A DNA stretch of 64,000 bases from Caproiciproducens sp. NJN-50 (GCF_004103755.1 NZ_CP035283.1:310001-374000); one strand, 5' to 3'. Counted from the first letter of the stretch, positions 33,039 through 41,760 are shown. Notes: generated by a model from the sequence alone, not told the origin. Numbers and translations are program-made.

Positions 33039-34994
33039 ATGCCGGAATCTTTAATAGAAATGCTTCCAAAAATTGTAGCGGAAGGAAAAAAAGAAGTCGA
33101 GCAAATTATGGAACGCTTAGAAAGTCCTTATAAACTAGGACTTCAAACAAATGAATATGTCGTTCCGTCAAAAGCACAGGGCGACTTATTTAATGTAGTA
33201 AAATATCCGCAGGAGCAGCAGGAATGGACAAACCGTCTTATTTATGGAGACAACCTTTTAACTATGCAGGCGTTGCTTGCAGGCGATGAAGAAAGCGGGC
33301 TTCCTTCCATGCGTGGAAAAATTGATTTGATTTATATTGACCCGCCGTTTGACAGCAAGGCGGATTACCGAACAAAAATCAAGCTTCCAAGCGGTGACCT
33401 AGAACAGAAACCTTCAGTAATTGAGCAATCAGCATATGCTGATACTTGGAAAGATGGTACAGTTAGCTACTTAAGAATGTTATATCCTAGATTGGTATTA
33501 ATTAAGGAGCTGATGTCAGAAAAAGGAAGTCTTTATGTTCATTTGGATTGGCATATTGGACATTATGTTAAACTGCTTTTAGATGATATTTTTGGGAAGC
33601 AAAATTTTGTCAATGAAATCGTTTGGGGATATAAAGACATTGGTTCACGTGCGGTATCATATTTTAAGAAAAAACATGATGTGCTTTATCTGTATCAAAA
33701 GTCTGATAATAGGATATTTAATATCCAAAGGCAAAAATTATCAGATAGTACCATGCAACGATATGGTTCATACTTTGATAAGAATGGTTATATTACTTAT
33801 AGATGGCTGAAAAATAATAATCCTGGCGTTTTTGCAAAACTAAAAGGTCAACCAGAAAATTTAGATCAGCCTTGGCTTGATATTAACAATGGGCAACCTT
33901 TATCAGATTGGTGGGATGATATTTCCCCGCTTAAGAGCCATTTTAACGAATCTACAGGCTACGATACTCAAAAACCGGAAGCACTTCTTGAACGAATTAT
34001 AAAGTCATCCTCAAATGAAGATTCGATTATTGCGGACTTTTTCGCAGGCTCCGGCACAACAGGTGCAGTTGCCGAAAGACTCGGACACCGATGGATTATG
34101 TCTGATTTGGGAAAACCAGCTTGCATGATTATGAGGAAACGGCTTGTTGATATGAATGCAAAGCCATACTTATATCAGGCGGTTGGAGAATATCAAAAAG
34201 AGGTTTTTGCATCTAATAAGATTTATAAACGTGTGGGAGATTTGGCCACTGTAGTTTTGGGCCTTTATGGAGCAATACCATTTACAAAGGAACAATGTCC
34301 TTCGCGTAATCTTGGCTACATAAAAGGCGGGAAAACACTTGTAATTGTCGACTCCCCCAATAAACTGACTGGTGCCTCGAGCATTAAAAAGGCTCAAGAG
34401 CTACGTGAAACTTATCTCGGTGGGTGGGATAAAGTCATTGTACTTGGCTGGAATTTTAGCTTCGATATTGGGCGCATCTTGCAGGAATTGCAAAATAAAG
34501 ATAATCGTATTGAAGTGCAAGTTATTCCTCCGGATTTACTTGAAAAGTTGACAAAAAAGTCAGGATATGAAAAGCTAGTCAAAAGCGGTGAAATCCGTTT
34601 TTCAAGTCTACAGTATCTTACAATTAAGTCCGTACAAAAGATTGACTACGGAGAAGATACAGAGAAACTCACAATCATGCTCGATAATTATATTCTTCTG
34701 TCACCGGACGCTCTGCCACTAGAGGATAAGTACAAACAGGCTCTACAAGAAATTATGGCAAATGACCCTCTTTCCCTCATTGAATACTGGAGTATTGACC
34801 CAGATTATGATGGAGAGACTTTTGTAAGCGTTTGGCAGGATTACAGAGAAAACGAAGATACGGATAGTGATGCGTTTAAGGTAGTAAATCAGACAACTCT
34901 TACGGTAACAAAGAAACAAGGGAAACGCACAGTATGTGTAAAAGCAGTCGACATATTTGGCTTTGAAAGCATAGCCACACAGGAGGTACAGTAA
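33039..34994 (+). CDS. mod: Type III restriction-modification methyltransferase (Mod)
   Basis: 651 residues from ATG 33039, with GGAGG seven bases upstream. Beta-class adenine N6-methyltransferase: the catalytic DPPF box (DPPFDSKAD) is near residue 101, and the AdoMet pocket FAGSGTTGAVAERL comes later, near residue 335. The variable target-recognition region lies between (about 180-300). QSAYADTWKDG and RLVLIKELMSEKGSLYVHLD are standard Mod motifs. It methylates one strand of an asymmetric site and forms Mod2Res complexes. The stop is one base from the next gene. Confidence 0.95.
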   Translation: MPESLIEMLPKIVAEGKKEVEQIMERLESPYKLGLQTNEYVVPSKAQGDLFNVVKYPQEQQEWTNRLIYGDNLLTMQALLAGDEESGLPSMRGKIDLIYIDPPFDSKADYRTKIKLPSGDLEQKPSVIEQSAYADTWKDGTVSYLRMLYPRLVLIKELMSEKGSLYVHLDWHIGHYVKLLLDDIFGKQNFVNEIVWGYKDIGSRAVSYFKKKHDVLYLYQKSDNRIFNIQRQKLSDSTMQRYGSYFDKNGYITYRWLKNNNPGVFAKLKGQPENLDQPWLDINNGQPLSDWWDDISPLKSHFNESTGYDTQKPEALLERIIKSSSNEDSIIADFFAGSGTTGAVAERLGHRWIMSDLGKPACMIMRKRLVDMNAKPYLYQAVGEYQKEVFASNKIYKRVGDLATVVLGLYGAIPFTKEQCPSRNLGYIKGGKTLVIVDSPNKLTGASSIKKAQELRETYLGGWDKVIVLGWNFSFDIGRILQELQNKDNRIEVQVIPPDLLEKLTKKSGYEKLVKSGEIRFSSLQYLTIKSVQKIDYGEDTEKLTIMLDNYILLSPDALPLEDKYKQALQEIMANDPLSLIEYWSIDPDYDGETFVSVWQDYRENEDTDSDAFKVVNQTTLTVTKKQGKRTVCVKAVDIFGFESIATQEVQ

Positions 34995-34995
34995 T

Positions 34996-37938
34996 ATGCC
35001 TAACATGAAAAATACTGGTACCGGAGACATCCCTCTCAAATTTGCGATACGATTGACGCAAATTGTGAATGAATCGTATGAATCAGGCGAAATGCTTGAA
35101 AAAGTTACAGCGGTAACAAAAGATTTACTCAGATATTGGTTTAACCCTGCTTTTACTGAAACACGGCCATATAATTTTCATGTGGGACAGCGGCAAGCAA
35201 TTTTAAATATCATTTATGTACATGAAATTCTAAAGGCAAAAAACGTATTTAATATGTACGAAATGGTAGATGATGAATTGCTTGCAGAGCTTGGTGTTGC
35301 GGAAGTCAGCGCTGAAAAATATAACTGTCCAAAATATGCTGTTAAAATGGCAACAGGTACTGGTAAAACATGGGTTATGCACGCACTTATGATTTGGCAG
35401 TATTTGAATGCAAAACATGAGGACATGCCATCAGACCTATATTCAAAAAACTTTTTACTTGTAGCTCCGGGCTTGATAGTATATGAGCGGTTGCTGGACG
35501 CTTATCTTGGTAAAGAAAATGAGGATGGAATCCGAAACTTTGAAACTTCTGATTTTTATAAATTTCAGCAGTTACTTATTCCAGATGCCTACAAAAATGC
35601 TCTTTTTGCCTTTATTCAGAATAATGTGGTTAAAAAAGAGGAAATCGGTAAAAAGATAACCGGGGATGGCATGGTTGCAATTACAAACTGGCACTTGCTG
35701 GCTGGCGGGGATGAAGAATCCGAAGACGAAAATGATGATCCGTTTGCTAATCCGGCCGCTATCATAAAAGACCTGTTGCCAATAACGCCGGGTACAACCG
35801 CTGGACATACTCTTGAATCGCTGGACAACCGTTATTTTAGCGGAAGTGAAATTGAATATCTTTCGAACCTTAAGGATATTGTCGTATTTAACGATGAAGC
35901 GCATCATATCCATGAAAACAAGGTGGACGGTGAAGATATTGAGGTTAAGTGGCAGCAGAGTCTGTTGAAAATTGCTGAACATAAAGGTGACCAATATACA
36001 CAGGTGGACTTTTCTGCTACACCCTATAATGAAACAGGTGGGGGCAAAAACCGGACAAAGCATTATTTCCCGCATATTGTGGTGGATTTTGATTTAAAAA
36101 CTGCCATTCGGAAAGGGCTTGTTAAGACAATTGTATTAGATAAGCGCAATCAAATTGCATCACAGGATCTTGCGGAGCTGGATTTTAGGGCTGAACGGAA
36201 CGGAAATACAGTTATTGGACTCTCCCAAGGACAAAAAGTGATGCTTCGCGCAGGTTTGCAAAAATTGCAAATTCTTGAGCAACAGTTCTTGGAATATGCT
36301 GATAAAAAGAAATATCCTAAAATGCTCGTCATGTGTGAAAATACACAGGTATCCCCTTTTGTTGTAGATTACCTCAAAAATTACGAGGGTTTGGCGGAAA
36401 ATGATATACTACAGATCGATTCGGATAAAAAGGGTAATATTCCTCCTGATGAGTGGAACGAAATCAAGCAAAAGCTTTTCAATATTGATGCCTTATCAAA
36501 ACCTAAGGTTATTGTTTCCGTTCTCATGTTGCGTGAAGGCTTTGATGTGAACAATATCTGCGTCATTGTACCTCTGCGTGCAAATTCGGCTTCTATTCTA
36601 TTGGAGCAGACGGTTGGCAGAGGCTTACGGCTTATGTGGCGTGAACCTGATTATCAGGATATTAAAGAGGAAAACCGAATCCGCTTACTCAAAGAAAAAA
36701 AATCTCCAACGAATTATTTCGATATTCTAAGTATTGTAGAGCATCCGGCTTTTATGGATTTCTATAACGACTTAATTGATGATGGCTCTGTTATAGAAGT
36801 CGATGAAATGAAAAATGATAAGAAGAGTATTGTCGGAGATATTATCGACGTGCCATTAAAATCGGATTATAAGGGGTATGATCTCTTTTTCCCAATTATA
36901 ATAAAAGATAAAGAAGAAACCATAGTCAGTGGTAAACTGTCTTTGGATAAAATGGAAAGTTATCATACATTTTCTTTCGATACTCTTAAGAAATTTACAT
37001 CTCAGAAAGATGATACTTTTTACTCAGAAGAGATAACGGTTAAAACAAGGTTTGGCAACTACATTGTCAGTGCACAGGTATTTGATGCAAAAAGCTATAA
37101 TGATTTTATTGCAAAAATCATTGGAGCAATTTCAACGTCCATTGAGCGTGTAGGTATACGTAAAAAAGAAAGCTTTCCCTTTATGCAGATAAATACTGCC
37201 GAACTTGCCGGAGTAATAGATACCTATATTCGCACTAAATTGTTTGGAAAACTTTTCAATCCTTTTGAAGATAACAATTGGCGTGTGCTTTTGCTTAGAA
37301 AGTCCTTGATTGTGGAGCATGTTATTAAAGAAGTTAGCAAGGCAATTTATGAGATGCAGAATAACATTGAAGTAAAAGATGCAGTTATATTAAAAAAATA
37401 TTTTTCAGAAATTGGTTCCATGAAAATGCGTGAGAATTATTCTATCCCAGTTGCAAAGTCCATTTATGAAAGGCTGCCGTATCCAAGCAACAAGGGTGAA
37501 TATGAGAGAGCGTTTATGGAGTATTGCGACAATGATTCTCAAACTGAATCTTTAATAAAAATTAAAGAGAATTATCATACTTTTGCGTATTTAAATTATA
37601 TCCGAGATGATGGTATGATTTCACACTACTTCCCCGATTTTATGGTCAAGCTCGGCGATAAAATTTATCTTGTTGAAACCAAAGCGCAGAAGGATGCAAA
37701 TAATGTAAATGTACGCAGCAAAGAAAAATCTGCGCTTGACTGGATAAGAAAAATAAATGAACTAAAGCCAGAAGACCGAATGAATTGTAAGTGGGAATAC
37801 GTTCTCGTAAGCGACTCGCTATTTTATCAATTCAAAAACAATGGCGCGTCAATCTCAGAGATTCTTGAATATGCAAAATTAACTCAGAATACAACGGATA
37901 ACGGGCAAATAGCATTTTTTAATGAAGGAGCAGAATAA
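34996..37938 (+). CDS. res: Type III restriction endonuclease (Res)
   Basis: 980 residues. SF2 helicase motifs: ATGTGKTW near residue 119 (Walker A), DEAHH near residue 300, QVDFSATPYNE (motif III), and the C-terminal lobe with EQTVGRGLRL (motif VI). The nuclease domain has PDF-x-x-K...LVETKAQKD near residues 880-893, a PD-(D/E)XK site. Full-length, no frameshifts. It translocates or slides from an unmethylated site and cuts between head-to-head sites. Coupled to mod. Confidence 0.95.
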   Translation: MPNMKNTGTGDIPLKFAIRLTQIVNESYESGEMLEKVTAVTKDLLRYWFNPAFTETRPYNFHVGQRQAILNIIYVHEILKAKNVFNMYEMVDDELLAELGVAEVSAEKYNCPKYAVKMATGTGKTWVMHALMIWQYLNAKHEDMPSDLYSKNFLLVAPGLIVYERLLDAYLGKENEDGIRNFETSDFYKFQQLLIPDAYKNALFAFIQNNVVKKEEIGKKITGDGMVAITNWHLLAGGDEESEDENDDPFANPAAIIKDLLPITPGTTAGHTLESLDNRYFSGSEIEYLSNLKDIVVFNDEAHHIHENKVDGEDIEVKWQQSLLKIAEHKGDQYTQVDFSATPYNETGGGKNRTKHYFPHIVVDFDLKTAIRKGLVKTIVLDKRNQIASQDLAELDFRAERNGNTVIGLSQGQKVMLRAGLQKLQILEQQFLEYADKKKYPKMLVMCENTQVSPFVVDYLKNYEGLAENDILQIDSDKKGNIPPDEWNEIKQKLFNIDALSKPKVIVSVLMLREGFDVNNICVIVPLRANSASILLEQTVGRGLRLMWREPDYQDIKEENRIRLLKEKKSPTNYFDILSIVEHPAFMDFYNDLIDDGSVIEVDEMKNDKKSIVGDIIDVPLKSDYKGYDLFFPIIIKDKEETIVSGKLSLDKMESYHTFSFDTLKKFTSQKDDTFYSEEITVKTRFGNYIVSAQVFDAKSYNDFIAKIIGAISTSIERVGIRKKESFPFMQINTAELAGVIDTYIRTKLFGKLFNPFEDNNWRVLLLRKSLIVEHVIKEVSKAIYEMQNNIEVKDAVILKKYFSEIGSMKMRENYSIPVAKSIYERLPYPSNKGEYERAFMEYCDNDSQTESLIKIKENYHTFAYLNYIRDDGMISHYFPDFMVKLGDKIYLVETKAQKDANNVNVRSKEKSALDWIRKINELKPEDRMNCKWEYVLVSDSLFYQFKNNGASISEILEYAKLTQNTTDNGQIAFFNEGAE

Positions 37939-37940
37939 CT

Positions 37941-38162
37941 ATGCCAGATATAAAATTTGAGATAACAGAATCGCTTGGTGTTTTATCAGAAAACGCCAAA
38001 GGGTGGAAAAAAGAGCTCAACCTTGTCAGTTGGAATGAACGCGATTCCAAGTACGACATTCGCGACTGGTCGGAGGGACACGAGAAGCTTGGCAAAGGGG
38101 TTACTTTGACCGGTGAGGAAATCAAGAAATTGCGGGATATTTTGAACGGGATAGAGCTGTAA
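37941..38162 (+). CDS. PC4/YdbC-like single-stranded DNA-binding protein
   Basis: 73 residues, start two bases after the Res stop. KFEITESLGVLSENAKGWKKELN, then LVSWNERDSKYDIRDWSEGHEKLGKG in two parts, match the bacterial YdbC family of the PC4 (transcription coactivator p15) fold, which binds single-stranded DNA as a dimer. Linked by distance to the R-M operon, it may serve the mobile element's DNA handling. Confidence 0.85.
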   Translation: MPDIKFEITESLGVLSENAKGWKKELNLVSWNERDSKYDIRDWSEGHEKLGKGVTLTGEEIKKLRDILNGIEL

Positions 38163-38183
38163 ATATAATGTGGGGGTGTAATA

Positions 38184-38384
38184 ATGCCAACAGCAAATAA
38201 TTTTGATGAATTATTTAAAATGCTAAATAATGAAGATGTCTTGTATGATCAACTAATTGGGCAGACGATTGATTACACATGCCCCAACTGCAATGAAGTT
38301 GTGAAGCTTAAGCTGCTTAAGGGGGAAAAAGCTATATGTCCCTCTTGCAAAAAAGAAATAAGCGTAAAGCTGGATATTAAGTAG
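38184..38384 (+). CDS. Small zinc-ribbon protein A, 66 aa
   Basis: GGGGGTG precedes ATG 38184. A helical start (NNFDELFKMLNNEDVLYDQ) leads to a treble of CPNC and CPSC spaced about 23 residues apart, a classic zinc ribbon, with a Lys-rich loop. It is one of several tiny zinc-ribbon proteins in this element. Likely DNA- or RNA-binding; target unknown. Confidence 0.7.
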   Translation: MPTANNFDELFKMLNNEDVLYDQLIGQTIDYTCPNCNEVVKLKLLKGEKAICPSCKKEISVKLDIK

Positions 38385-38432
38385 CTTTGAAATTTATTAG
38401 ATATCATAATAATAAAGTTAGGAGAGATGATC

Positions 38433-38909
38433 ATGTCAAAAATGAAAATTGCAGATTTTTATTACGGCGCGGTGTTGTCCATGCTCTTTAACAGCCATAT
38501 CAAACCGGCGCTAGTTGAGGGTGACGATGACAGGCAGATTTATGATCTCACTACCAATACTGGAGAATGCCGATTTTTTATTAAATATCGCGCCGATAAA
38601 GAAAATCGCAAAACCGAGGATTATAGTAGCTGGGTGTTTAACCTAACCAACAGTGACAAACAGGAAATACTGAGTTACATAGATAATGGTTATAATCTCG
38701 TGCTCGCTCTTGTCTGTGGCGTAGCTGGGCTTTCGGACAGTGAGATTGCAGTTATTGATAAAGATCAAATAAAAGAACTGCTGGCTCTTGGTAAAAGTTC
38801 GATTACGATCAGCATTAAAAAAGGTGAACACGCTTTCAGAATTTCTGTTGGCGGCGGCAGAGAAAATGCTATGAAAATCAAAACAAATCGCTTTGAAGAA
38901 TTATTTTAA
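38433..38909 (+). CDS. Hypothetical element protein, 158 aa
   Basis: Start 38433 fits GGAGAG at 38421-38426. MKIADFYYGAVLSMLFNSHIKP at the start and KYRADKENRKTEDYSSWVF suggest an alpha/beta fold; the middle, ILSYIDNGYNLVLALVCG, is hydrophobic. I recall similar proteins in Firmicutes integrative elements but no function. It lies between two cysteine-rich small genes. Confidence 0.6.
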   Translation: MSKMKIADFYYGAVLSMLFNSHIKPALVEGDDDRQIYDLTTNTGECRFFIKYRADKENRKTEDYSSWVFNLTNSDKQEILSYIDNGYNLVLALVCGVAGLSDSEIAVIDKDQIKELLALGKSSITISIKKGEHAFRISVGGGRENAMKIKTNRFEELF

Positions 38910-38921
38910 GGGGAGCATCTG

Positions 38922-39086
38922 ATGGATAAATTTCAATTGAGAAATTATGATTTTGACATATGCCCTAAAACGGATAATCCTATTATACGGGGAGACTGCG
39001 ACAATTGTAAATACTATGCTGGTTTTCAAATGGCTAATGGTTTTCCTTGCGTAGAATGCACCTACAATTATTCGGAAGAGGAGTAG
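38922..39086 (+). CDS. Small cysteine-rich protein, 54 aa
   Basis: AGGGGAG is eight bases before ATG 38922. The sequence includes DICPKTDNPI, then GDCDNCKYYAGF and PCVECTYNY: five cysteines in CxxC-like pairs, probably a single zinc site. Too short for automatic detection. Its spacing from neighbours (12 and 6 bases) supports one operon. Confidence 0.55.
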   Translation: MDKFQLRNYDFDICPKTDNPIIRGDCDNCKYYAGFQMANGFPCVECTYNYSEEE

Positions 39087-39092
39087 TGCACA

Positions 39093-39296
39093 GTGAGATA
39101 TGGTATCAGAAAGCCAAGTCTCAATAAAATGATAAGTGCCCGGACAAGTCCGAAACGGTTTATCCGGCATAATCTCGGCTTAAAGGCACCTCGTGGCTAT
39201 GGTTGGATAACTAATCCAAAGAAAGCCGCATATAACAGGGTTTATAATCGGACTTCAGTTAGCGTTTTTAGCTTATTTAAAAAGTTATTCAAATGA
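39093..39296 (+). CDS. Small basic conserved element protein, 67 aa
   Basis: GTG 39093 after GAGGAG. MRYGIRKPSLNKMISARTS, then APRGYGWITNPKKAAYNRVYNRT is a pattern I recall from phages and integrative elements of Firmicutes (often ~60-70 residues, very basic). It probably binds nucleic acid. It is the last gene before a strong terminator. Confidence 0.65.
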   Translation: MRYGIRKPSLNKMISARTSPKRFIRHNLGLKAPRGYGWITNPKKAAYNRVYNRTSVSVFSLFKKLFK

Positions 39297-39339
39297 TAGT
39301 AATATTTTGCCATAATCCAAATGTATTATGAATACGATA

Positions 39340-39381
39340 AATGCCTAACAAGCCGTTTCCCAGCTTACTAGGCATTTTTTG
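39340..39381 (+). terminator. Terminator closing the R-M/accessory operon
   Basis: AATGCCTA and an inner AAGC (39340-39353) pair with GCTT and TAGGCATT (39363-39376), followed by TTTTTT. Confidence 0.85.
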
Positions 39382-39672
39382 TGCCAAAATTAATATTATT
39401 GCCAGTTTATAAAAAAATATACAAATTTTAGCTTGACATTTTTTTCGGTTTGTTTTAGAATATAAAGCATCATCTGATTGGAAATAATTCCTTATTGTTT
39501 GATCCCCCAATTTTATATTACTAAATATTCTATTTAGACTTAAGCGAAACTTACATATTTATAGTTACCAATTGAACAGTTCTTAGTGTATTTTGCACTA
39601 TAATTCTGTTTATTTGATACTATAAGATATGTAGGTTTTTTATTTTGTCAAAAATTGAAGGAGGAAAATCAG
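39382..39672. other. AT-rich intergenic leader
   Basis: About 290 bases without a gene. It is strongly AT-rich and contains probable promoters (e.g. TTGACA-like and TATAAT-like words near 39430-39470 and 39600-39640) ahead of the zinc-ribbon gene at 39673. No repeat with the rest of the window was noticed. Confidence 0.4.
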
Positions 39673-39999
39673 ATGGAGAAACAAAATGTATTTTGTAAGA
39701 AAAATCACAAGAGGCTTTTAGATGTTCAAGCGGGTTCCCGATTAATTATCAGGATTAAGTGTAGTAATAGCAGATGTAAATGTAAAACGACTTGCGAAAA
39801 GAAAGAGATTATTCGCATTGGCAATCTGCAAAATGCGTGGCCCGTTGAATATATCCCTCACCGGTGCCCTGTTTGTGGGCAAAGACTCTTTGATACTTCA
39901 TCAGACAGCTGTGGGAAAGTGACCATTAAATGCATCCGATGCCGGAACATTGTTGACATATCAATTGGCGATATTAAAGAATCCGCTTACGCGGCATAA
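39673..39999 (+). CDS. Zinc-ribbon protein B (Com-like), 108 aa
   Basis: ATG 39673 is nine bases after AAGGAGG. Cysteines occur as C-x2-K, CSNSRCKCKTTCEKK, then a clear ribbon HRCPVCGQRLFD...IKCIRCRNIVD. The last part resembles the Com/zinc-ribbon found in Mu Com, a translational activator. A 37-base repeat follows the gene (40026-40062). Function unknown; nucleic-acid binding is likely. Confidence 0.65.
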   Translation: MEKQNVFCKKNHKRLLDVQAGSRLIIRIKCSNSRCKCKTTCEKKEIIRIGNLQNAWPVEYIPHRCPVCGQRLFDTSSDSCGKVTIKCIRCRNIVDISIGDIKESAYAA

Positions 40000-40025
40000 A
40001 ATCGAGTACACATTTTTTAGTGAGC

Positions 40026-40062
40026 GAGCAATCAGAGCATAACAAAAACTATAGCTAACAAA
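40026..40062 (+). repeat. Intergenic repeat copy 1, after zinc-ribbon B
   Basis: Begins GAGCAATCAGAGCATAAC and ends CTATAGCTAACAAA. About 30 of 36 positions match the copy at 40295-40330. Its middle, AGCATA...CTATAGCT, is an imperfect palindrome. Confidence 0.7.
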
Positions 40063-40097
40063 ATTAAGTAATTATATCATGAAAAGGAGAAGATAGT

Positions 40098-40283
40098 ATG
40101 GCTAAGGAACAACAGAATGTAACCTCTCTTAAAATTAAAGGCAAACCCAAATGCCCAATTTGCGGACGACCGCTTAACTTCGTTTATGATGATGTAGGAT
40201 ATGGTCACATTAATGAAAAGTGCAAAAACTGCGGTAGGAGCGCAATTGTAGACCTATCAACATTGTTAGCGGTTCCTGCTTAA
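40098..40283 (+). CDS. Zinc-ribbon protein C, 61 aa
   Basis: AAGGAGAAGATAGT precedes ATG 40098. PKCPICGRPLNFVYDD and EKCKNCGRSAIVDL form a two-knuckle zinc ribbon. The end of the protein resembles that of zinc-ribbon B (IKCIRCRNIVDI), so the two genes may be related by duplication; each is followed by the same repeat. Confidence 0.7.
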   Translation: MAKEQQNVTSLKIKGKPKCPICGRPLNFVYDDVGYGHINEKCKNCGRSAIVDLSTLLAVPA

Positions 40284-40294
40284 AATATTGTACT

Positions 40295-40330
40295 GAGCAA
40301 CCGGAGCATAGCAAAGCTATAGCTACCAAA
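40295..40330 (+). repeat. Intergenic repeat copy 2, after zinc-ribbon C
   Basis: Begins GAGCAACCGGAGCATAGC and ends CTATAGCTACCAAA. It runs straight into the terminator that follows. Confidence 0.7.
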
Positions 40331-40370
40331 CGCCAGACAAGAACGTAATTGTTTTTGTCTGGCGTTTTTT
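40329..40370 (+). terminator. Strong terminator
   Basis: AACGCCAGACAA pairs with TTGTCTGGCGTT (12 bp, perfect), then TTTTAATTTTT. Confidence 0.88.
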
Positions 40371-40486
40371 AATTTTTATATCAAAATATTAACCATACCA
40401 AGGAGCCGAATGAGCTACCAAGGCTCCCTACAAAATAGAAAATTAAAAACATACTTCGTACAGAGCACCATCCGATAAACCGAGAT

Positions 40487-40534
40487 AGGAGCCTGACAAG
40501 TAGCTGTAAAGCTATGCGTCAGACTCCTTTTTTT
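40487..40534 (+). terminator. Terminator upstream of the sigma-like gene
   Basis: AGGAG-C-CTGAC pairs with GTCAG-A-CTCCT around a 20-base loop that itself has AGCTGTAAAGCT, then TTTTTTT. Confidence 0.8.
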
Positions 40535-40553
40535 GTTTTCAGCTGCTTGTCAT

Positions 40554-40575
40554 GCTCTTGAAAAAATTCAAGAGC
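40554..40575 (+). repeat. Inverted repeat GCTCTTGAA / TTCAAGAGC
   Basis: Perfect 9-bp arms at 40554-40562 and 40567-40575. The same arms recur 86 bases downstream over the ribosome site of the sigma-like gene, suggesting a binding site or RNA switch. Confidence 0.65.
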
Positions 40576-40639
40576 TATAAAAATCATTGCAGATACGTCC
40601 CAAATAAGCAAACAGACGTGTTTTTAAGCAGTTGTGTAT

Positions 40640-40671
40640 TAGCTCTTGAAATTAAAAAATTCAAGGAGCTA
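40640..40671 (+). promoter_or_regulatory. Hairpin that hides the ribosome site of the sigma-like gene
   Basis: TAGCTCTTGAA (40640-40650) pairs with TTCAAGGAGCTA (40660-40671, one bulged G). The AAGGAG ribosome site at 40664-40669 is inside the right arm, six to eight bases before ATG 40677, so folding would block translation. Confidence 0.65.
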
Positions 40672-40676
40672 ATGAC

Positions 40677-41081
40677 ATGAAAATCACGTACAAATTTGCA
40701 ACTGGTGAAGCAACCACAATTGAAGTATCTGACGAAATTGGAGAAATTCTGATCGACCTTGACCGTAAGGAGTACAACGTCAATCACAAAGAAACCCGCC
40801 GCCACACCTCATTGGACGGCCTCGATTTTGAAGGGAAGCTGTTTGCCGATGACATTGACATTCCACACCTGCTGGAGCAAAAAGAAACTGTCCAAATGGT
40901 GCGTGCTGCCGTGGAACAGCTCAAACCCAAACAGCGTGACTTGATTTACGCGTTGTATTTGTCGGACAAGCCAGTTTCACAGGCCGAATACGGCAGGCAA
41001 CTCGGCATTGCTGAAACCAGCGTTCAGCAGAATGCCAGAAGGACAAAACAGGCTCTCAAAGAAATCCTTGAAAAAGTGTAG
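40677..41081 (+). CDS. Sigma-70-like regulator of the integrative element, 134 aa
   Basis: The N-terminal half is unlike sigma factors (MKITYKFATGEATTIEVSDEIG). The C-terminal half, AAVEQLKPKQRDLIYALYL then SQAEYGRQLGIAETSVQQNARRTKQAL, is a region 4 HTH. Short sigma-like proteins of this shape are standard cargo beside large serine recombinases in Clostridia integrative elements. It probably activates element genes. Its start is inside a hairpin, so translation may be regulated. Confidence 0.8.
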   Translation: MKITYKFATGEATTIEVSDEIGEILIDLDRKEYNVNHKETRRHTSLDGLDFEGKLFADDIDIPHLLEQKETVQMVRAAVEQLKPKQRDLIYALYLSDKPVSQAEYGRQLGIAETSVQQNARRTKQALKEILEKV

Positions 41082-41153
41082 GGGTCAGGCCCCTGCCCTG
41101 GCCTAAGTTATGGAGGGTAACAAAACACATCCCTCCAGAAAGAGGTGAACGGT

Positions 41154-41387
41154 GTGAAACATGAACTCAAGATCAGCGTTTCAAAAAAGCCGCAGACCGG
41201 TGGCATCGTCCGATGTCGTAACGTGACCCTGCGTGAGCATGCGCTGCGCCGCCTGTTTGGCGAAAAACAAAAGCTGATCGTTTTGATTCCTGGCGACAGC
41301 GTAGAATCGCTGTCAATCAAAGAAATTGAACCACAAGGAGGTATGACCCATGAGTCAAATAAAACTACTGCTCAATGTTGCATCTGA
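41154..41387 (+). CDS. Conserved integrative-element protein, 77 aa
   Basis: GTG 41154 is chosen because GAGGTG (41142-41147) is six bases away. MKHELKISVSKKPQTGGIVRCRN then KLIVLIPGDSVESLSIKEI reads as a small beta domain. I recall the same protein between the sigma-like gene and recombinase of related elements. Function unknown; overlaps the next gene by 38 bases. Confidence 0.65.
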   Translation: MKHELKISVSKKPQTGGIVRCRNVTLREHALRRLFGEKQKLIVLIPGDSVESLSIKEIEPQGGMTHESNKTTAQCCI

Positions 41388-41667
41388 TTTGCGCAGCTTA
41401 GCAGACAGCCTGCAAGCCGTGGCCGGTGCCACTGATCAGGATGAACCAGCACCGGAAACAAAACCTGTCAAGGAAAAGGTATCACCACTCGCGCCTAAAG
41501 AATCGCCCGTTACGATTGAGCAGGTGCGCGCAGTACTAGCCAATAAGAGCCGCTCGGGTAAAACGGCTGCAGTCAGAGATTTGCTTGGTAAGTTCGGGGC
41601 CGCAAAGCTCAGTGAAATTGAGCCGGACAAGTACCCTGCCCTGTTGCAGGCGGCGGAGGAACTGTAA
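41350..41667 (+). CDS. Conserved integrative-element protein, 105 aa
   Basis: MSQIKLLLNVASDLRSLADSLQ is helical, then a Pro/Glu/Lys linker, then VTIEQVRAVLANKSRSGKTAAVRDLLGKFGA, a small SAP/HeH-like helical motif that often binds DNA, and LSEIEPDKYPALLQAAEEL. Sits directly before the recombinase, with an ordinary AAGGAGG site. Could be a recombination directionality or accessory factor; unproven. Confidence 0.65.
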   Translation: MSQIKLLLNVASDLRSLADSLQAVAGATDQDEPAPETKPVKEKVSPLAPKESPVTIEQVRAVLANKSRSGKTAAVRDLLGKFGAAKLSEIEPDKYPALLQAAEEL

Positions 41668-41760
41668 TGGGTCAGCATGGCAAAATAAATCGCGACGCGA
41701 CAGTTGGGACGACACGGCAAGGCAAAGAGCGCGTGAAATGAACGAGAGGAGGAATAACCC

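Noticed and set aside
41667..41741. 24-codon frame MGQHGKINRD before recombinase 1
   Set aside because: Overlaps a stop by one base but has no ribosome site of its own and no recognisable end; probably a remnant or untranslated leader.
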